In this document: piece by piece, positions 33,494 to 44,452 of the stretch
How positions within the stretch are numbered: position 1 is the stretch's first letter
Layout of the letters: each line of letters starts with the position of its first letter
Source: Cryphonectria parasitica EP155
Taxonomy: Eukaryota > Ascomycota > Sordariomycetes > Diaporthales > Cryphonectriaceae
Length of the DNA: 64,000 nt
Assembly: GCF_011745365.1 (NCBI RefSeq)
Contig: NW_024468910.1
Location: 2,136,068 to 2,200,067 of the forward strand
Direction: 5' to 3'
Program-made: the position numbers and the translations under genes
The notes under the pieces: generated by a model
Database searches by the model: none
Told to the model about the DNA's origin: nothing
The model's input: the letters and a program-made list of their open reading frames with translations, nothing else

Positions 33494-35015
33494 ATGGGCC
33501 AGGAGCAGTCCAACCTGATTGAGGAGGACACCCCTCCTAAAAAGCTCTCCCAGCGCAGTCTGTCTGGTATCGCTGAGTATATCAAGCATGGCTGTCGAGG
33601 TCGAATTGTGGTAATGACAGGCGCAGGCCTGTCCACTGCTGCCGGAAGTGAGTCTTGACGTTTGCATTATATATTGGGCTGGCAGTGTGCTGATAATGTG
33701 TGTGTCTCTCTTAGTACCCGACTTTCGTTCCCCCACGACCGGCCTCTATGCCAATCTCGCTCGCCTCAACCTTCCCTACGCCGAGGCCGTCTTTGACATC
33801 TCCTACTTTCGCCAGAACCCCGACCCTTTCTACGTTCTTGCTAAGGAGCTGTACCCGGGCAACTACTCGCCCACCATCTCCCACGTCTTCATCGCCCTCC
33901 TCGCCAAAAAGAACCTGCTGTCGATGCTCTTTACGCAGAATATCGACTGCCTGGAGCGACAGGCCGGCGTTCCCGCCGACCGCATTGTCGAGGCCCACGG
34001 CAGCTTTGCCAGCCAGCGCTGCATTGAGTGCGGGCGGTCGTTCCCCGACGAGAGCATGAAGACCCACGTGGCTCAGGGCATCGTTCCGCGGTGCACCGAC
34101 CACAAGTGCGGCGGGCTCGTGAAGCCGGACATTGTGTTCTTTGGCGAGCAACTGCCTGCGGCCTTCCACGCCAACTGGTCCGTGGCCACCACGGCCGACC
34201 TTGTGATTGTCATGGGCACGAGCCTCACCGTGCAGCCCTTCGCCAGCCTGCCAGACGCGGGCCCGGACGACACCCCGCGCCTGCTATTCAACATGGCGCG
34301 GGTGGGCTCGTTCGGCACCCGGTCTGATGACGTGCTCGAGCTGGGCGACTGTGACTCGGGCGTCAGGAAGCTGGCCGACGAGCTGGGCTGGCGCGACGAG
34401 CTCGAGGCCGAGTGGCGGCGGGTCGTCGGCGACAAGGAGGCCGAGAAGCAGCTTCAGAGCCTTCCGGAGCGTGAGGCCGCCCTGCAGGACGAGGTGGAGA
34501 ACCTGGCGGACCAGGTCGGCTTCGGCCTGAGGATTGACGACGGTGACGCCGCTGACAACCACAGCGACGAGGATCCCACCGCAGGACGGGATGCTCTGCA
34601 GCAGGCTGCTGGCGGTCTTGGACGTGATATCGACAGCCCTGATGTAGCAACGCCAGCGCCAGCCACTTCTCACTCAGAGACCACCAAGTCTGACAGCGAA
34701 GAAGACTTTACCGTGGGATGGGATGCGGTGGAGCCTACAAGCCGCCTCGGCCGTGTCATTGACAGTCCTGTTGTAACGACTGCAACGACGGCCTCTCCTC
34801 CTCATGGCTCAGATATCACGCAGACTGGCGAGGCTAACAGCCGGGAGGGGGAGGATCTCGTCGTGGGACGGGATGCTCTCAAGCCTGCAAGTCTTGGACG
34901 TGTCATCGATGGTCCGGCTGATCAACACCGTCCCGAGACCAAGAACGACGGCGCATCAGTGCCCGAGGTCCCAGCCGGCGAGTCCACATCATCGGCCGAC
35001 CCCCGCAGCCCTTGA
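33494..35015 (+). CDS. Class I sirtuin (Hst2-like NAD-dependent deacetylase)
   Basis: Two exons, 33494-33647 and 33715-35015 (67-nt intron), give 484 residues. The intron interrupts the NAD motif: MTGAGLSTAAG joins IPDFRSP. Further Sir2 landmarks are LFTQNIDCLERQAGVP, the catalytic His in VEAHGSFASQRC, the zinc site CIECGRSF...CTDHKCGG, VKPDIVFFGEQLP, MGTSLTVQPFASLP and LLFNMARVG. The conserved core ends near residue 290. The remaining about 170 residues are acidic. They contain three copies of a roughly 40-residue unit around GxDAxxxxxxLGRxIDSP. Hst2/SIRT2-type enzymes remove acetyl groups from histone H4 and cytosolic proteins. The length exceeds a typical Hst2 because of the repeat tail. 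Confidence 0.93.
34560..34930 (+). repeat. Three diverged coding repeats in the sirtuin tail
   Basis: Copies begin near 34570, 34705 and 34853. They share an acidic lead (SDED, SEED, REGED), then AGRDALQQAAGGLGRDIDSP, VGWDAVEPTSRLGRVIDSP and VGRDALKPASLGRVIDGP. The nucleotide copies share GGACGTG/GGCCGTGT and GACAGCCCTG/GACAGTCCTG words, so they arose by tandem duplication. Confidence 0.85.
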
Positions 35016-35498
35016 GACCAGTGAGGGAGTGAACACGCATCAACAAGGGATCAAGGGTGGTGATACTACTCTGACCATATCACCACGAACAACTTGGCGT
35101 TGCAAGGGAAAACGACGATTTGGGGTTTTCATTTTCATTCTATGTTTGGGTGTAGTTTGTTTGCGCGATCACTGTTGGACAGATACTACAAGGCTTTGCT
35201 GCCCGGCCCCATCGGGAATCGTGTTGGTTTGGGACTCATGATACCACGCCTTTGCATCTTGGGCCTGTTCTTGCATGGTAGAGACCACATCGGGGTCTCT
35301 GGGTTATGGCGCACCTGGACGACAGGATCATGTTTTCACAGAACGGGGCTGCTTGCTGGACGCTCCTGACGGACAGCAGTCTGGTGGCGTTCTTTGGGAT
35401 GGTTTTCTTTCTTGAAAGGCATTTCATGGGGGAATAGGAGTTTTCTTTGCTAATCAACACGACACTCTATGTGTCTACTGAATGAACACCACTGATGA

Positions 35499-35529
<31 letters not shown>

Positions 35530-35917
35530 TCTCCCTCTGTATCTCCCTACTTTCTAAGCTGCGTTGCAATGTCATCCCATCATATATGGGTATGCTCGGC
35601 TTCAATTGTGCAGAGGCATTCTACCACAGTAATATAGAAGTTACAGCCTTGCTTGCTGAGCATGAGGCACCCAGCACAAGTAGGGTTAGGGTAGTAGCAC
35701 CATAACGACATATTACATAATCCCTACTATCAACTCCCTCTAGAAGCCATCTGAGCTGTGAAGAAATAGCTATCCTCTCCCAGAACAGGCTTTATATGAC
35801 ATACAACTACAAGTACGCTTTCCTCTCATATTCTAAGCTCTTCTCAGCTCTCCACCACCCAACCATCATTTTATAAGCCTTGGAACTCAGCCTACTTTGG
35901 AGTCATTCGCGGCCAAG
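35016..35917. other. Intergenic region with (TC)n tract
   Basis: About 900 nt between the sirtuin and LipB. A perfect (TC)n microsatellite lies at 35500-35526. A short telomere-like word GGGTTAGGG occurs at about 35684-35692. No gene supported. Confidence 0.5.
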
Positions 35918-36946
35918 ATGCTCGGCCTGGGGCGACGCATCGTCCAACACATTCACCTCCCCGCCTCGCCGTCTGAGGGTTTGTATCCAAGCTACAAAAC
36001 GGCGGCAGCGGTGCAGGAGCTCCTCCGCCGGCGCTTACTTAAAGGGAAGGATGATCAGGCAAGAGTCGACCGCCTCCCTCCGATCTATCCAGATATAAGA
36101 CGCACAGAGCGTGTCAGGCCGCCACAGACCGTGATTTCGTTCACACCGGCGCCCACATACACCTTGGGCCGACGGCAGTTGTCCGCCTCGTCGCTTTCAC
36201 CCGCTGAAATTGCCCGTCTCAAGGCCCCGTTGCGGATCGAGGGGATAGGAAGCGACGAGAAGGAGCATGTCTTCCACCCTGCAGTCATGAACTCGCCTCG
36301 CGGCGGGCTGGCGACCTACCACGGGCCGGGCCAGGTCGTTCTCTGGCCTGTCATGATGATACGCGGGCCACCTCACCTCGTGCTAAAGCAATTTACCGTG
36401 CGGTGCTATTCGCGGCTTCTGGAAGATACGACGATCGCAGTGCTACAGAGGCTCTTTGGACTTGCAGGTTTCACGACTGATGACCCTGGCGTATGGGTTT
36501 CGTCTGGCTTGGGGACGCAGCTACATCAGCTCCGCAAGATCTCCGCCATGGGCATTCACCTCCGCCGTCACGTAAGCAGTCTCGGTGTGGCTATCAATCT
36601 CGACATGCCGACAACATCCGCCGTTGCTATGCCGGGCGCGGACGACACGGATGCCGGCAGCAAGGCAGAGGAATATAACCCCTGGGCCCGCTTCGTGGCA
36701 TGTGGTCTCGAAGGCAAGGGCGTGACGTGCGTGCAGGAGGAGCTGCTCGCCGCAGATGGTGCTGGGATTCCGGGGCTCGATGCAGAGGTTGTCGCGAAGG
36801 TGTGGGTCGAGGAGCTGGCGGGGAGAATCGGGCACGCTTCTGCTGATGAAGCGGTGCATACCGTCCCCAGAGACAAGGTTGAAGAGCTCGTGGCGGAGGC
36901 GGAGAGCAGGGGCTTTCTGGACGCCGTGGCCAAGAACGAGATCTGA
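35918..36946 (+). CDS. LIP2: Octanoyl-[acyl-carrier-protein] transferase (LipB)
   Basis: Intronless, 342 residues, from the ATG at 35918 (MLGLGRRIVQHIHLP). The N-terminus is Arg-containing and lacks acidic residues in the first 18, consistent with a mitochondrial presequence. The BPL/LPL catalytic fold shows TYTLGRRQ and the substrate-binding loop NSPRGGLATYHGPGQVVLWP. The conserved lysine is in RKISAMGIHLRRHVSSLGVA. The nucleophilic cysteine is in FVACGLEGKGVTCVQEEL. The enzyme transfers octanoate from mitochondrial ACP to the lipoyl domains of GcvH and the 2-oxoacid dehydrogenases. That is the first step of lipoic acid synthesis. The C-terminal 40 residues are helical and charged and longer than in bacteria. 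The gene name follows the yeast orthologue. Confidence 0.93.
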   Translation: MLGLGRRIVQHIHLPASPSEGLYPSYKTAAAVQELLRRRLLKGKDDQARVDRLPPIYPDIRRTERVRPPQTVISFTPAPTYTLGRRQLSASSLSPAEIARLKAPLRIEGIGSDEKEHVFHPAVMNSPRGGLATYHGPGQVVLWPVMMIRGPPHLVLKQFTVRCYSRLLEDTTIAVLQRLFGLAGFTTDDPGVWVSSGLGTQLHQLRKISAMGIHLRRHVSSLGVAINLDMPTTSAVAMPGADDTDAGSKAEEYNPWARFVACGLEGKGVTCVQEELLAADGAGIPGLDAEVVAKVWVEELAGRIGHASADEAVHTVPRDKVEELVAEAESRGFLDAVAKNEI

Positions 36947-37918
36947 GCACAAGCTATGGTACATCTTGAGCCTCCGGGGCGAGCCAGTGGAGGATTTCCA
37001 GCCTGACCCGCAGCCTCACGGTTACAACTCCAGTATCATGGCGTGTGCTGCGCGCACGAGTCGCGCGCATGAATGGATTGGCCAGTCGTCCAGACAGATG
37101 TGGTTGACCAAGCTACGGTTAAATGCGAGCTCACTTCCACCAGCTGGCATACGACAAATGATCATTCTTGGCCTTGCTAGGTCTTGAACCGGCACCAATT
37201 TCCATTATCCATCATGGACACATCCCACAAGTTCGTCAACAGGGCAAACGGACCCCCACTACATACTCTACGACGATCCTGCCTAGCTCAGGCGGGCCGA
37301 CTGTACAATTTCCCTCTTTTTGCAGTCCGATGAATCTGTCGATGGAATGAGTACCAGGTGGACAGAGGCGGTCGACTTGGCAAACTTGGCTCCATGTACC
37401 GTAGAGATAAGAGCATCCCCCCCCCCGGCCGCAAACCTCATCCGCCAGCTCTCTCTCTCTCCCTCCCCAGGAAGCATCCCCTCTCTTAAACTATCAGCTG
37501 TTTTTTTGTTCTTTTCCCAAGGCAGATGAGGTCAGCCTCATCCCGATAGCGCTATCAGACGCCTCCAGGCACCTCTGATTTGTTACCAACACGGTGGCGC
37601 GCGAAATAATTGGACAGTATTCGAACTGAGTCACATTCCGACGCACGATGCTGACACAGCCCCTCAAGGAAACAGGGCCCGTTTTCAGCGTGGCACACCG
37701 CGGACTCGAATGGTCCACCCAACGATGCGAAGGACAGGACAGACGGCGGACGAATGACAGCGCTGGCAGTAGCCGCAACGCACCTGTTTTCTCCCACCCT
37801 CCTTTACCTTTCACGAAGCATGGCTGGGCCGGACAAGCATGACATCGGCAGAGTGGACGGCAAGAGTGGAAGACATATGATATGCTGGCACCTCCAATGC
37901 CGAGTGTGCCCCCCCCCC

Positions 37919-37975
37919 TCACACACACACGCACACACATACACACACGCACATACACACACGCACATACACACC
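37919..37975. repeat. Imperfect (CA)n microsatellite
   Basis: A CA-dinucleotide run broken by occasional G and T (CACACACACGCACACACATACAC pattern), directly after a run of about eight C. Confidence 0.9.
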
Positions 37976-39626
37976 CATCACCCATACACCCTACAGGATA
38001 GCCAGTCATTATCTCTGGTACAGGAACAGCGTAAATTGGGTGGATCACACAGGATGGACAGCCACAAAGCAAGGCTTTGGGCAGAAATGGCACCACTCCG
38101 AAATCAAGCCGGTCGCGCAGGAGTTTTGTGCCTGGGCTGCTGCAAGCGCTCTGGTGGCTCATGGAGAACCTTTCATTTCCATTTTTCCCCCCACCGGCAT
38201 ATCCGTGGCTCCTCGAACCAAAACCGGCTTACTGTTTTATTTTTATTTTTTGGAAAAAAAGGAAAAAAGAGGGGGGTGTCCTATCACATTCACATGCACC
38301 TGGCGCTCACAAGTTTCCTGGTTTCCCTTTGGCCCGGCCCCAAACAAAAGTTTTACCCAGGCTCGTCTCCGACTGGCACATTTACCCGAAGCGGGCTGCC
38401 TGGTTGCAGGAGAAGAAGGACCCTGGCCACTCATGTTGCAGGAGGTCGGGCATCGACCCACAGGGAAGAGGTAATGAGACCGAAAGATGCTGCATGTCAA
38501 GCGGGAAAAGCCGCAAAAGATCACCAGTTCCGCGATGGGGGGCCAGCCCCCCGTTATAGACTGACCGGTCAGGCAACCCAGCGTCTGCTTGTGCAGCGGC
38601 AATAGACGATACAGCGTCTAGCAGATAGGCCAGGGCAAGGGAGGGGGTTGACCCGCCCCCCCCCCCCCCCGACAAAGCGCAACTTTGGCTGCAGTCTTTC
38701 CGACGTCCACGTCAACACGCAGCACACAGCCTGCACAGACAACTGAGCAACCACAAGCCCAAGTGGATGGGTAGAAAAGGCCGGTGCACCACTTGGCCTG
38801 TGACCATTGTGGAATCTCTTGCCGGCAATACATACTGCAAGCTACTTCGTAGTAGCAATACCAGTCCCCTGGTCGAGGGTGCCTACATGTAACGTCTACT
38901 GCTGTGGTACGTTCTCGATGGCTACTCACAACAGGGGACCGCATTCGTCATGGGCGAGACTCGCCAACATGGGTGTGCGTACCCACAAACATACAGAACA
39001 ACGCCAAGACGATGCCACCCCCCAATTCCCTCGACGTCGGAGATCCTTCCAACGCATCATGACTATTGGCTCCGCCGCGGACGCACGTTTCCTCGTTCCG
39101 CGAGATCGACAATCTCTTTCCCCCCAGTCCCAATGAAACGACGGGAGCATACTGCACCTTTGTGGCCCCACGTTACGCGTGCGCAGGTCCCTTTCCTCTC
39201 CAGCTCGCTGCGTCAAACTTTTGACGAAGACTTATTCCTTTGATGCTGGTCGCCTTGCTCTCCTCTACCTCTCAGGATCGAGAACCCTGATGCTTGCATG
39301 TTTCACCGGTGTGAACACCTTTTGAATGTCGTGCGTCGTTAGTGCTTATCCTCGGGTATGCGGCTCTGTCTTTCATTAGCTGCGACAATATAGGGAGGAA
39401 GGAGGAAGAGAGGGGGGGGGGGTGGGGAGGACGGACGAGGCCAACGAGGCCCCAATTCTCCAAAAGAACAGATTAGTAGACCAGGAAGAAGTGTGCATGT
39501 CGAGACCACATCATCGCCAGCGCAGAAGGTGGAAGGACTGGTGATTAAGTCCCCACGAATCTGTCTTGATTCCCCGCATCCTGGAAGCAAACTTGTTTTC
39601 GCCAGCGGTGTTGGGGAAGAGAATTC

Positions 39627-39653
39627 GAAGAAGAAGAAGAAGAAGAAGAAGAA
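39627..39653. repeat. (GAA)n microsatellite
   Basis: About eight GAA/AAG triplets in a row followed by GAAAAGAGG. Non-coding as far as can be judged. Confidence 0.9.
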
Positions 39654-42600
39654 AAGAGGATCCTGCAGCCTGAGCTTTTCTTCCCCTTCTTCCTCTTCCA
39701 TGTCTCCGCAGTGTGAATGCAGGAACCAGGAGACGGGTCAAGAAAAAGACGAATAAACTCTCGGAGCAGGCCGAGCCTTGACCACTTACTATATATTATA
39801 GGATACAGGTGTGGGGATCTATAATAAGCAGTGGGGACGAGGAGGTTATTCCACGAACAGACTCCAGGAACGAATTCCGCGAACAGCACGCTCTCGCTTC
39901 GTGTCATCCCCCATACGCTTCCATGCTAGCTTCAGGCGACACTGGTACCTATACTATGGTAGTCCCCCCTCTGAGCTCTGCAGACAGCAATCAAGCCGCC
40001 TTCCATGTAGAAGAGGCAAGTCGAATGCGGCTGGCGACTGGAATCGTGCCACCACGCTGAAGAATTCAGAAGGTGGTGATAAAGAGGTTAGTCGAGACGC
40101 AAAACCTCATTATGCAGCGCTAATCCCAGTCCGAACAGCGGCCGTCGCCGGTGGTGATGGCCTCCCTTCCTTCAGACCGGTGCCTCGCCACCTGTCGCCG
40201 ACATATTCGCAATTTCCCACGAGAAATTTGCCCTTCAATGTCACCTGCTGTGAGACCTGAACTGGTAATGCCGGACGGGTGACCATTCCGAGTATCCCTC
40301 GAGACTACTCGCTTTCCCGTGCACGGTATATCCCTCACACAATTAGGGGGGTTGCATAACAAGACAATACCACCTGAGGCCTGGTGCAGATGACCGTCCA
40401 AGCTTCTTGTTCAGGTGGTGGGAACGGCAGGATCCAAATTAAGCCGGCCAATTTTATGGCGCAACAGAAATGGATATCACGGAGGACTAGCTAATAGACT
40501 CCAGGCTCCCGTCGCGTTCAGAACGATCAGGCTATGCTGTAGGACCAGATGAGGTCTGAGGAAGACTCCCACGCTGCCATTGCAACTACTCCCGTATGAA
40601 GGATGACTTCCCCCCCCCCCCCCGGCGGGGGAGTGGCAGCAAACATATCGCGGGCTGTGGCACCATGTCCCAATCTACCTGAGACAAATTTTACTCACCG
40701 AACTGCGTCAAAAAGATCTCCGTGGCTTGTGCAATTACGAAGCAACCACCCGCGGCACCCTGCGATCGTAGAAGGCAGCTACTACCTGCCACGTTGGTGG
40801 TGGTGGCAACCTCGAGATGGGCTCCATTCCGACGGCTTGGGGAAACACATCATAAATGGAATACTGCTGTGGAGGGTTGATTTGTGAGGCATCGGGGCAA
40901 GATAAACACATACAAGACTGAGTAAAAGCCACGTGTCGGATTGGCAAAGGGCTGCTTGTCTGTGTTGCGACAGGAGGAGGAGGAGCCATCGAGGGAAAAA
41001 GAAAGCAGTCAATTCAGGCACAAAGACCACACCAGGATAGTGTGGTGGAGAAATCATTGGGATGTATTGCGGTGGCTTATATGGCAGCAAAGCTGGAGAT
41101 ACATGTTGTTGAGTAGCCACTATGATGTACATGTTCCTGAATCATCTTGGTTTCCAGCGGGACGCCCATGTCACCCACTAGGCTCTGCTGCAGCTTGCGG
41201 GCGCGGCTGAATATGTTTGGTTCATGGCTCCTGAAGTCTGCATGAGAAGTGCCAAGGCCTATGGCAGGCAAAGGAGGGCGAATATGATGCTGCATGGATG
41301 TCTCACACATTGCTTGTGAAAAGGAGGGCAGACTGAACAGTTGTTGGCATGTAATAGGACAGCCAGCACAGAGGCCACGAAATACGGATAAGTTCATATA
41401 GACCTCAGCTCCATCGTCAAAGGTGCAGACCTAGTGTCTAGTACTAGAACAGCATACAAAAAGGCTGGCCTTTCGAAAAAGGGCGCACGTATCGGTACAT
41501 GGCATAAGCTCAAGCCCACAACAGGCTTGTGGGACAACGAAGCAAATCTACGCCCGTGTCAGATATCAAGAAGACCCTCCTCTTCATTCTCGGGGAAAGC
41601 CTTCTGGGTCCTAGGGCTGCAACATGTCGTGTAGGAATGTAAGGTTCGACATAGCCTGCATAATCAAGGACGAATCGACAATGTGATACCTATCACCAAG
41701 CAGTTTCCCTTATGACCTGTCACCTTGCTGTGGTCGCATCTTGTGTTTTTGGCGATCATTCACCCGAGCCTGCTTTCCGTCATTTCCTGGTACAACATTG
41801 GGGGATCGATTAGCGAATAAGGGCCTGCAAGCACAGAGTGGCTGGAGGGAGGGCTGTTTTGCTCAAGGGGTCTGACCTGTATGGTTAGTGTGCGTGCTCA
41901 ACCCGTCGTTGTGGCTGTGCTTAGTGCTTGTAGAGAGATTCTGACAATTGTGGGCGGGTGTCACTGTCGCAATGGGCGAGAAGGGGCAAGGAAGAAAGAG
42001 AAGAAGGAGAAGAAACAAAACAGATGTCATGTGAAGTGCAGCTGGATGATGTAATACCACAGTTCTGGTTATCTTCCTAGCCATTTGGCCAGGGACGGAG
42101 GACACAGCAGCCTCGATAGAGGGCGGCTTTAGCTGCAATATGGCGGTCCCGAGGTTCGACTGTTTGGGTCCTTTCGAACTCGATCGCTCCATGCGAAGAC
42201 CGGGTCCATGAACGCCGTGGCTGGTTGAATGTATCGCAATCACAGCTTTGTACCGAATCTTGCAACGAACGAGGGTTCGACCAGTTGGGGCTTGTACGTA
42301 GTTTTTGTGTGTGCGACCAAGACGAATCATCGAGATTCGAACGAAGCCCGTAGCCGTCGGGTAATTCACTCTTCATACGTTAATGAGCCTGTACATACGA
42401 ACTCCCCCGTTGTCAGACGTAGGTGAGAGAAGGTAAGTATTCATCAAGTGAAAGAGGAAAGAAAGGGAACAATTCAAAGAGAAACGCCAAGACATGTTTA
42501 GTAAAAGCCTCGAAAAGACCCTGGTTGTCCGAAAGGGCGATCCATCCACACCACCACCTTACGCCTAGGGTGACCATGTAGATGTAAGATCGGCCCAAAT

Positions 42601-43096
42601 GCTTCAATGAAGCAGTGGTCGCGAGAGCCAGGCCATCTGCCGGAGAAGATGCTCCCCACCAGAAAGGCTGGTAGGACCTTTCAGATCCCAGCGTTCGGCG
42701 AGCTCAGGAGCAAAGCTTGCGGACCCAGTATGATCATCCAGTTTGAATAGGCTGACTGAAGGCCAAGAGCAGCATGAGCAACTGCGCTATACAGGCCTGC
42801 ATCTCATTGGGATGGTACATGTCAAAAGGCTCGGCAGGTTCAGACGCTGCTTGTGCTGGGCGGAACCGTCCAGTACCATGGATGATAGCCTGCGAGGTAC
42901 GAAGCTAATTTTTGCCAACGTAGAGCAACAAGTAGAGGGATCGTGCCTTACGGCTTGCTGGGTATAGTAGCGTGGTGAGCGTTGATGACTGTAGGTAGCC
43001 TCTTGGATCAGCACAGCACGGTTGCCGATCTTTTGCGGCGGCTATCTGCAAGGTTAAATAGGTAGGCCCACAAATTAAATACGGTGCGGCCTACCT

Positions 43097-43097
<1 letters not shown>

Positions 43098-43130
<33 letters not shown>
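43098..43130. repeat. (CAG)11 microsatellite, apparently non-coding
   Basis: Eleven perfect CAG units following CTACCTG, inside the gene desert. None of the surrounding frames looks coding, unlike the Chs5 CAG tract. Confidence 0.92.
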
Positions 43131-43133
<3 letters not shown>

Positions 43134-44349
43134 GCTGAGACATGTCAGGCACCTCTATGCCCGGCCAGATAGGCTCCGTACGGTGTTACCAGAGGGCCAG
43201 AGATTGTTGGTGGGAGAGCATCATGCCGAAGCCTGGTGGCCTCCTTTGGGGTGCACGACAGCCAGCTGGATCACACACGCACTCGTAAAACTATCCCCAT
43301 TCGCAACGCGGCTGAACGCAAACGATAGTCGTGAACGGAATTTTTGATGCAACGGTGACAACCAACACTTGGTGTTGGGCGGGCCGGGGAGAGGGGGCCT
43401 ACTGTAAATTTGCCCGAGCTCCGGCGGCTGAAGATCTTTTCCCACCGTGTCATCCCTTGCGCGCTTGCAGTCGAGGCAGAAGACGTGTGTTGGTTTTGTT
43501 TGTTTGTGCGAGAAGGTCCCTGTTACGTTCTTTAGTCTCATGTTGTCTGCTCATACTGGATGATGTCAAGAAACCGCCTGTAGGACGTGTTGACTGAACA
43601 GGGCGCATGCCCTCAGCCTCCTAGGGGACGAATAGAGCGATATCCCCACAGCAACCCGCCTGGCCTGCATTGGCGGGTAATAATGTGTTGGCCAACAAGC
43701 TCGATTGATCGGCAAGTACTGGTGGCTATTCTGTGGATTGAAATGGCCACAGCGAGGTCGCCGCGTCATGGCCTGTTGCAACATGTGTTGGTTCGGAAAG
43801 TTTCAGTGCCTCTTGAGGATAGGACACAGAAAAAGAGTGGTTATGGCCGCCCTCCTCAGCGCAGCGTGCATCATGATTATTGGGAGCAGGCGGGAATGCG
43901 GGAAGGTCCGGATAGAGGATCCGGAAAGAAGGGGTGAGCGTGGGAAGGGGTTTTGTGGATATATGCCGGGTATTAAGAGGCTGGACCGAGCGCGGTCGAG
44001 CGTCGTGTGAAGGCAGGGTGGCAGGCAGCACCGTGGTGGGTGGGAAGGTGCTGGAATTGCTGACTTCTAACGAGGTCCTGAACGAGCTATAGCTGCACGA
44101 AGTACTATAGTATTGTCGTGTTGCAGTGGGAAGAAGAGGTCTGGTCTCGGATGGTCTGATGATCTGCGTGTGCTAATACTCAAGAGACGCACGGTACGGG
44201 AACGGCAGCCGGACGTGGAGATGTGACCTCCTTCTCTTCCTGTTCCATGTTCGATCGATGTCCCATCGATCCGCCTCTGTTGTCGTCTGCGCCGTCTGCC
44301 CGTCCTATAGCTTGTTCGACCGTCTATTTGTCTGGCTCGCTGGTGGGTG

Positions 44350-44351
<2 letters not shown>

Positions 44352-44448
<97 letters not shown>

Positions 44449-44452
44449 TGTG
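44352..44452. repeat. (TG)n microsatellite of about 100 bp
   Basis: About 44 uninterrupted TG dinucleotides (44352-44440), one TA, then five more TG. It is followed by degenerate GTGGGTG-type repeats to about 44515. Alternating purine-pyrimidine DNA of this length can adopt Z-form. It is the longest simple repeat in the window. Confidence 0.97.

Noticed and set aside
35897..35917. Upstream extension of LipB from TTG
   Set aside because: TTG is not a normal nuclear fungal start; the ATG at 35918 fits a mitochondrial presequence.
37754..38605. 283-residue plus-strand ORF
   Set aside because: Runs through a CA microsatellite, a C homopolymer and an A/T homopolymer region; no codon bias or motif.
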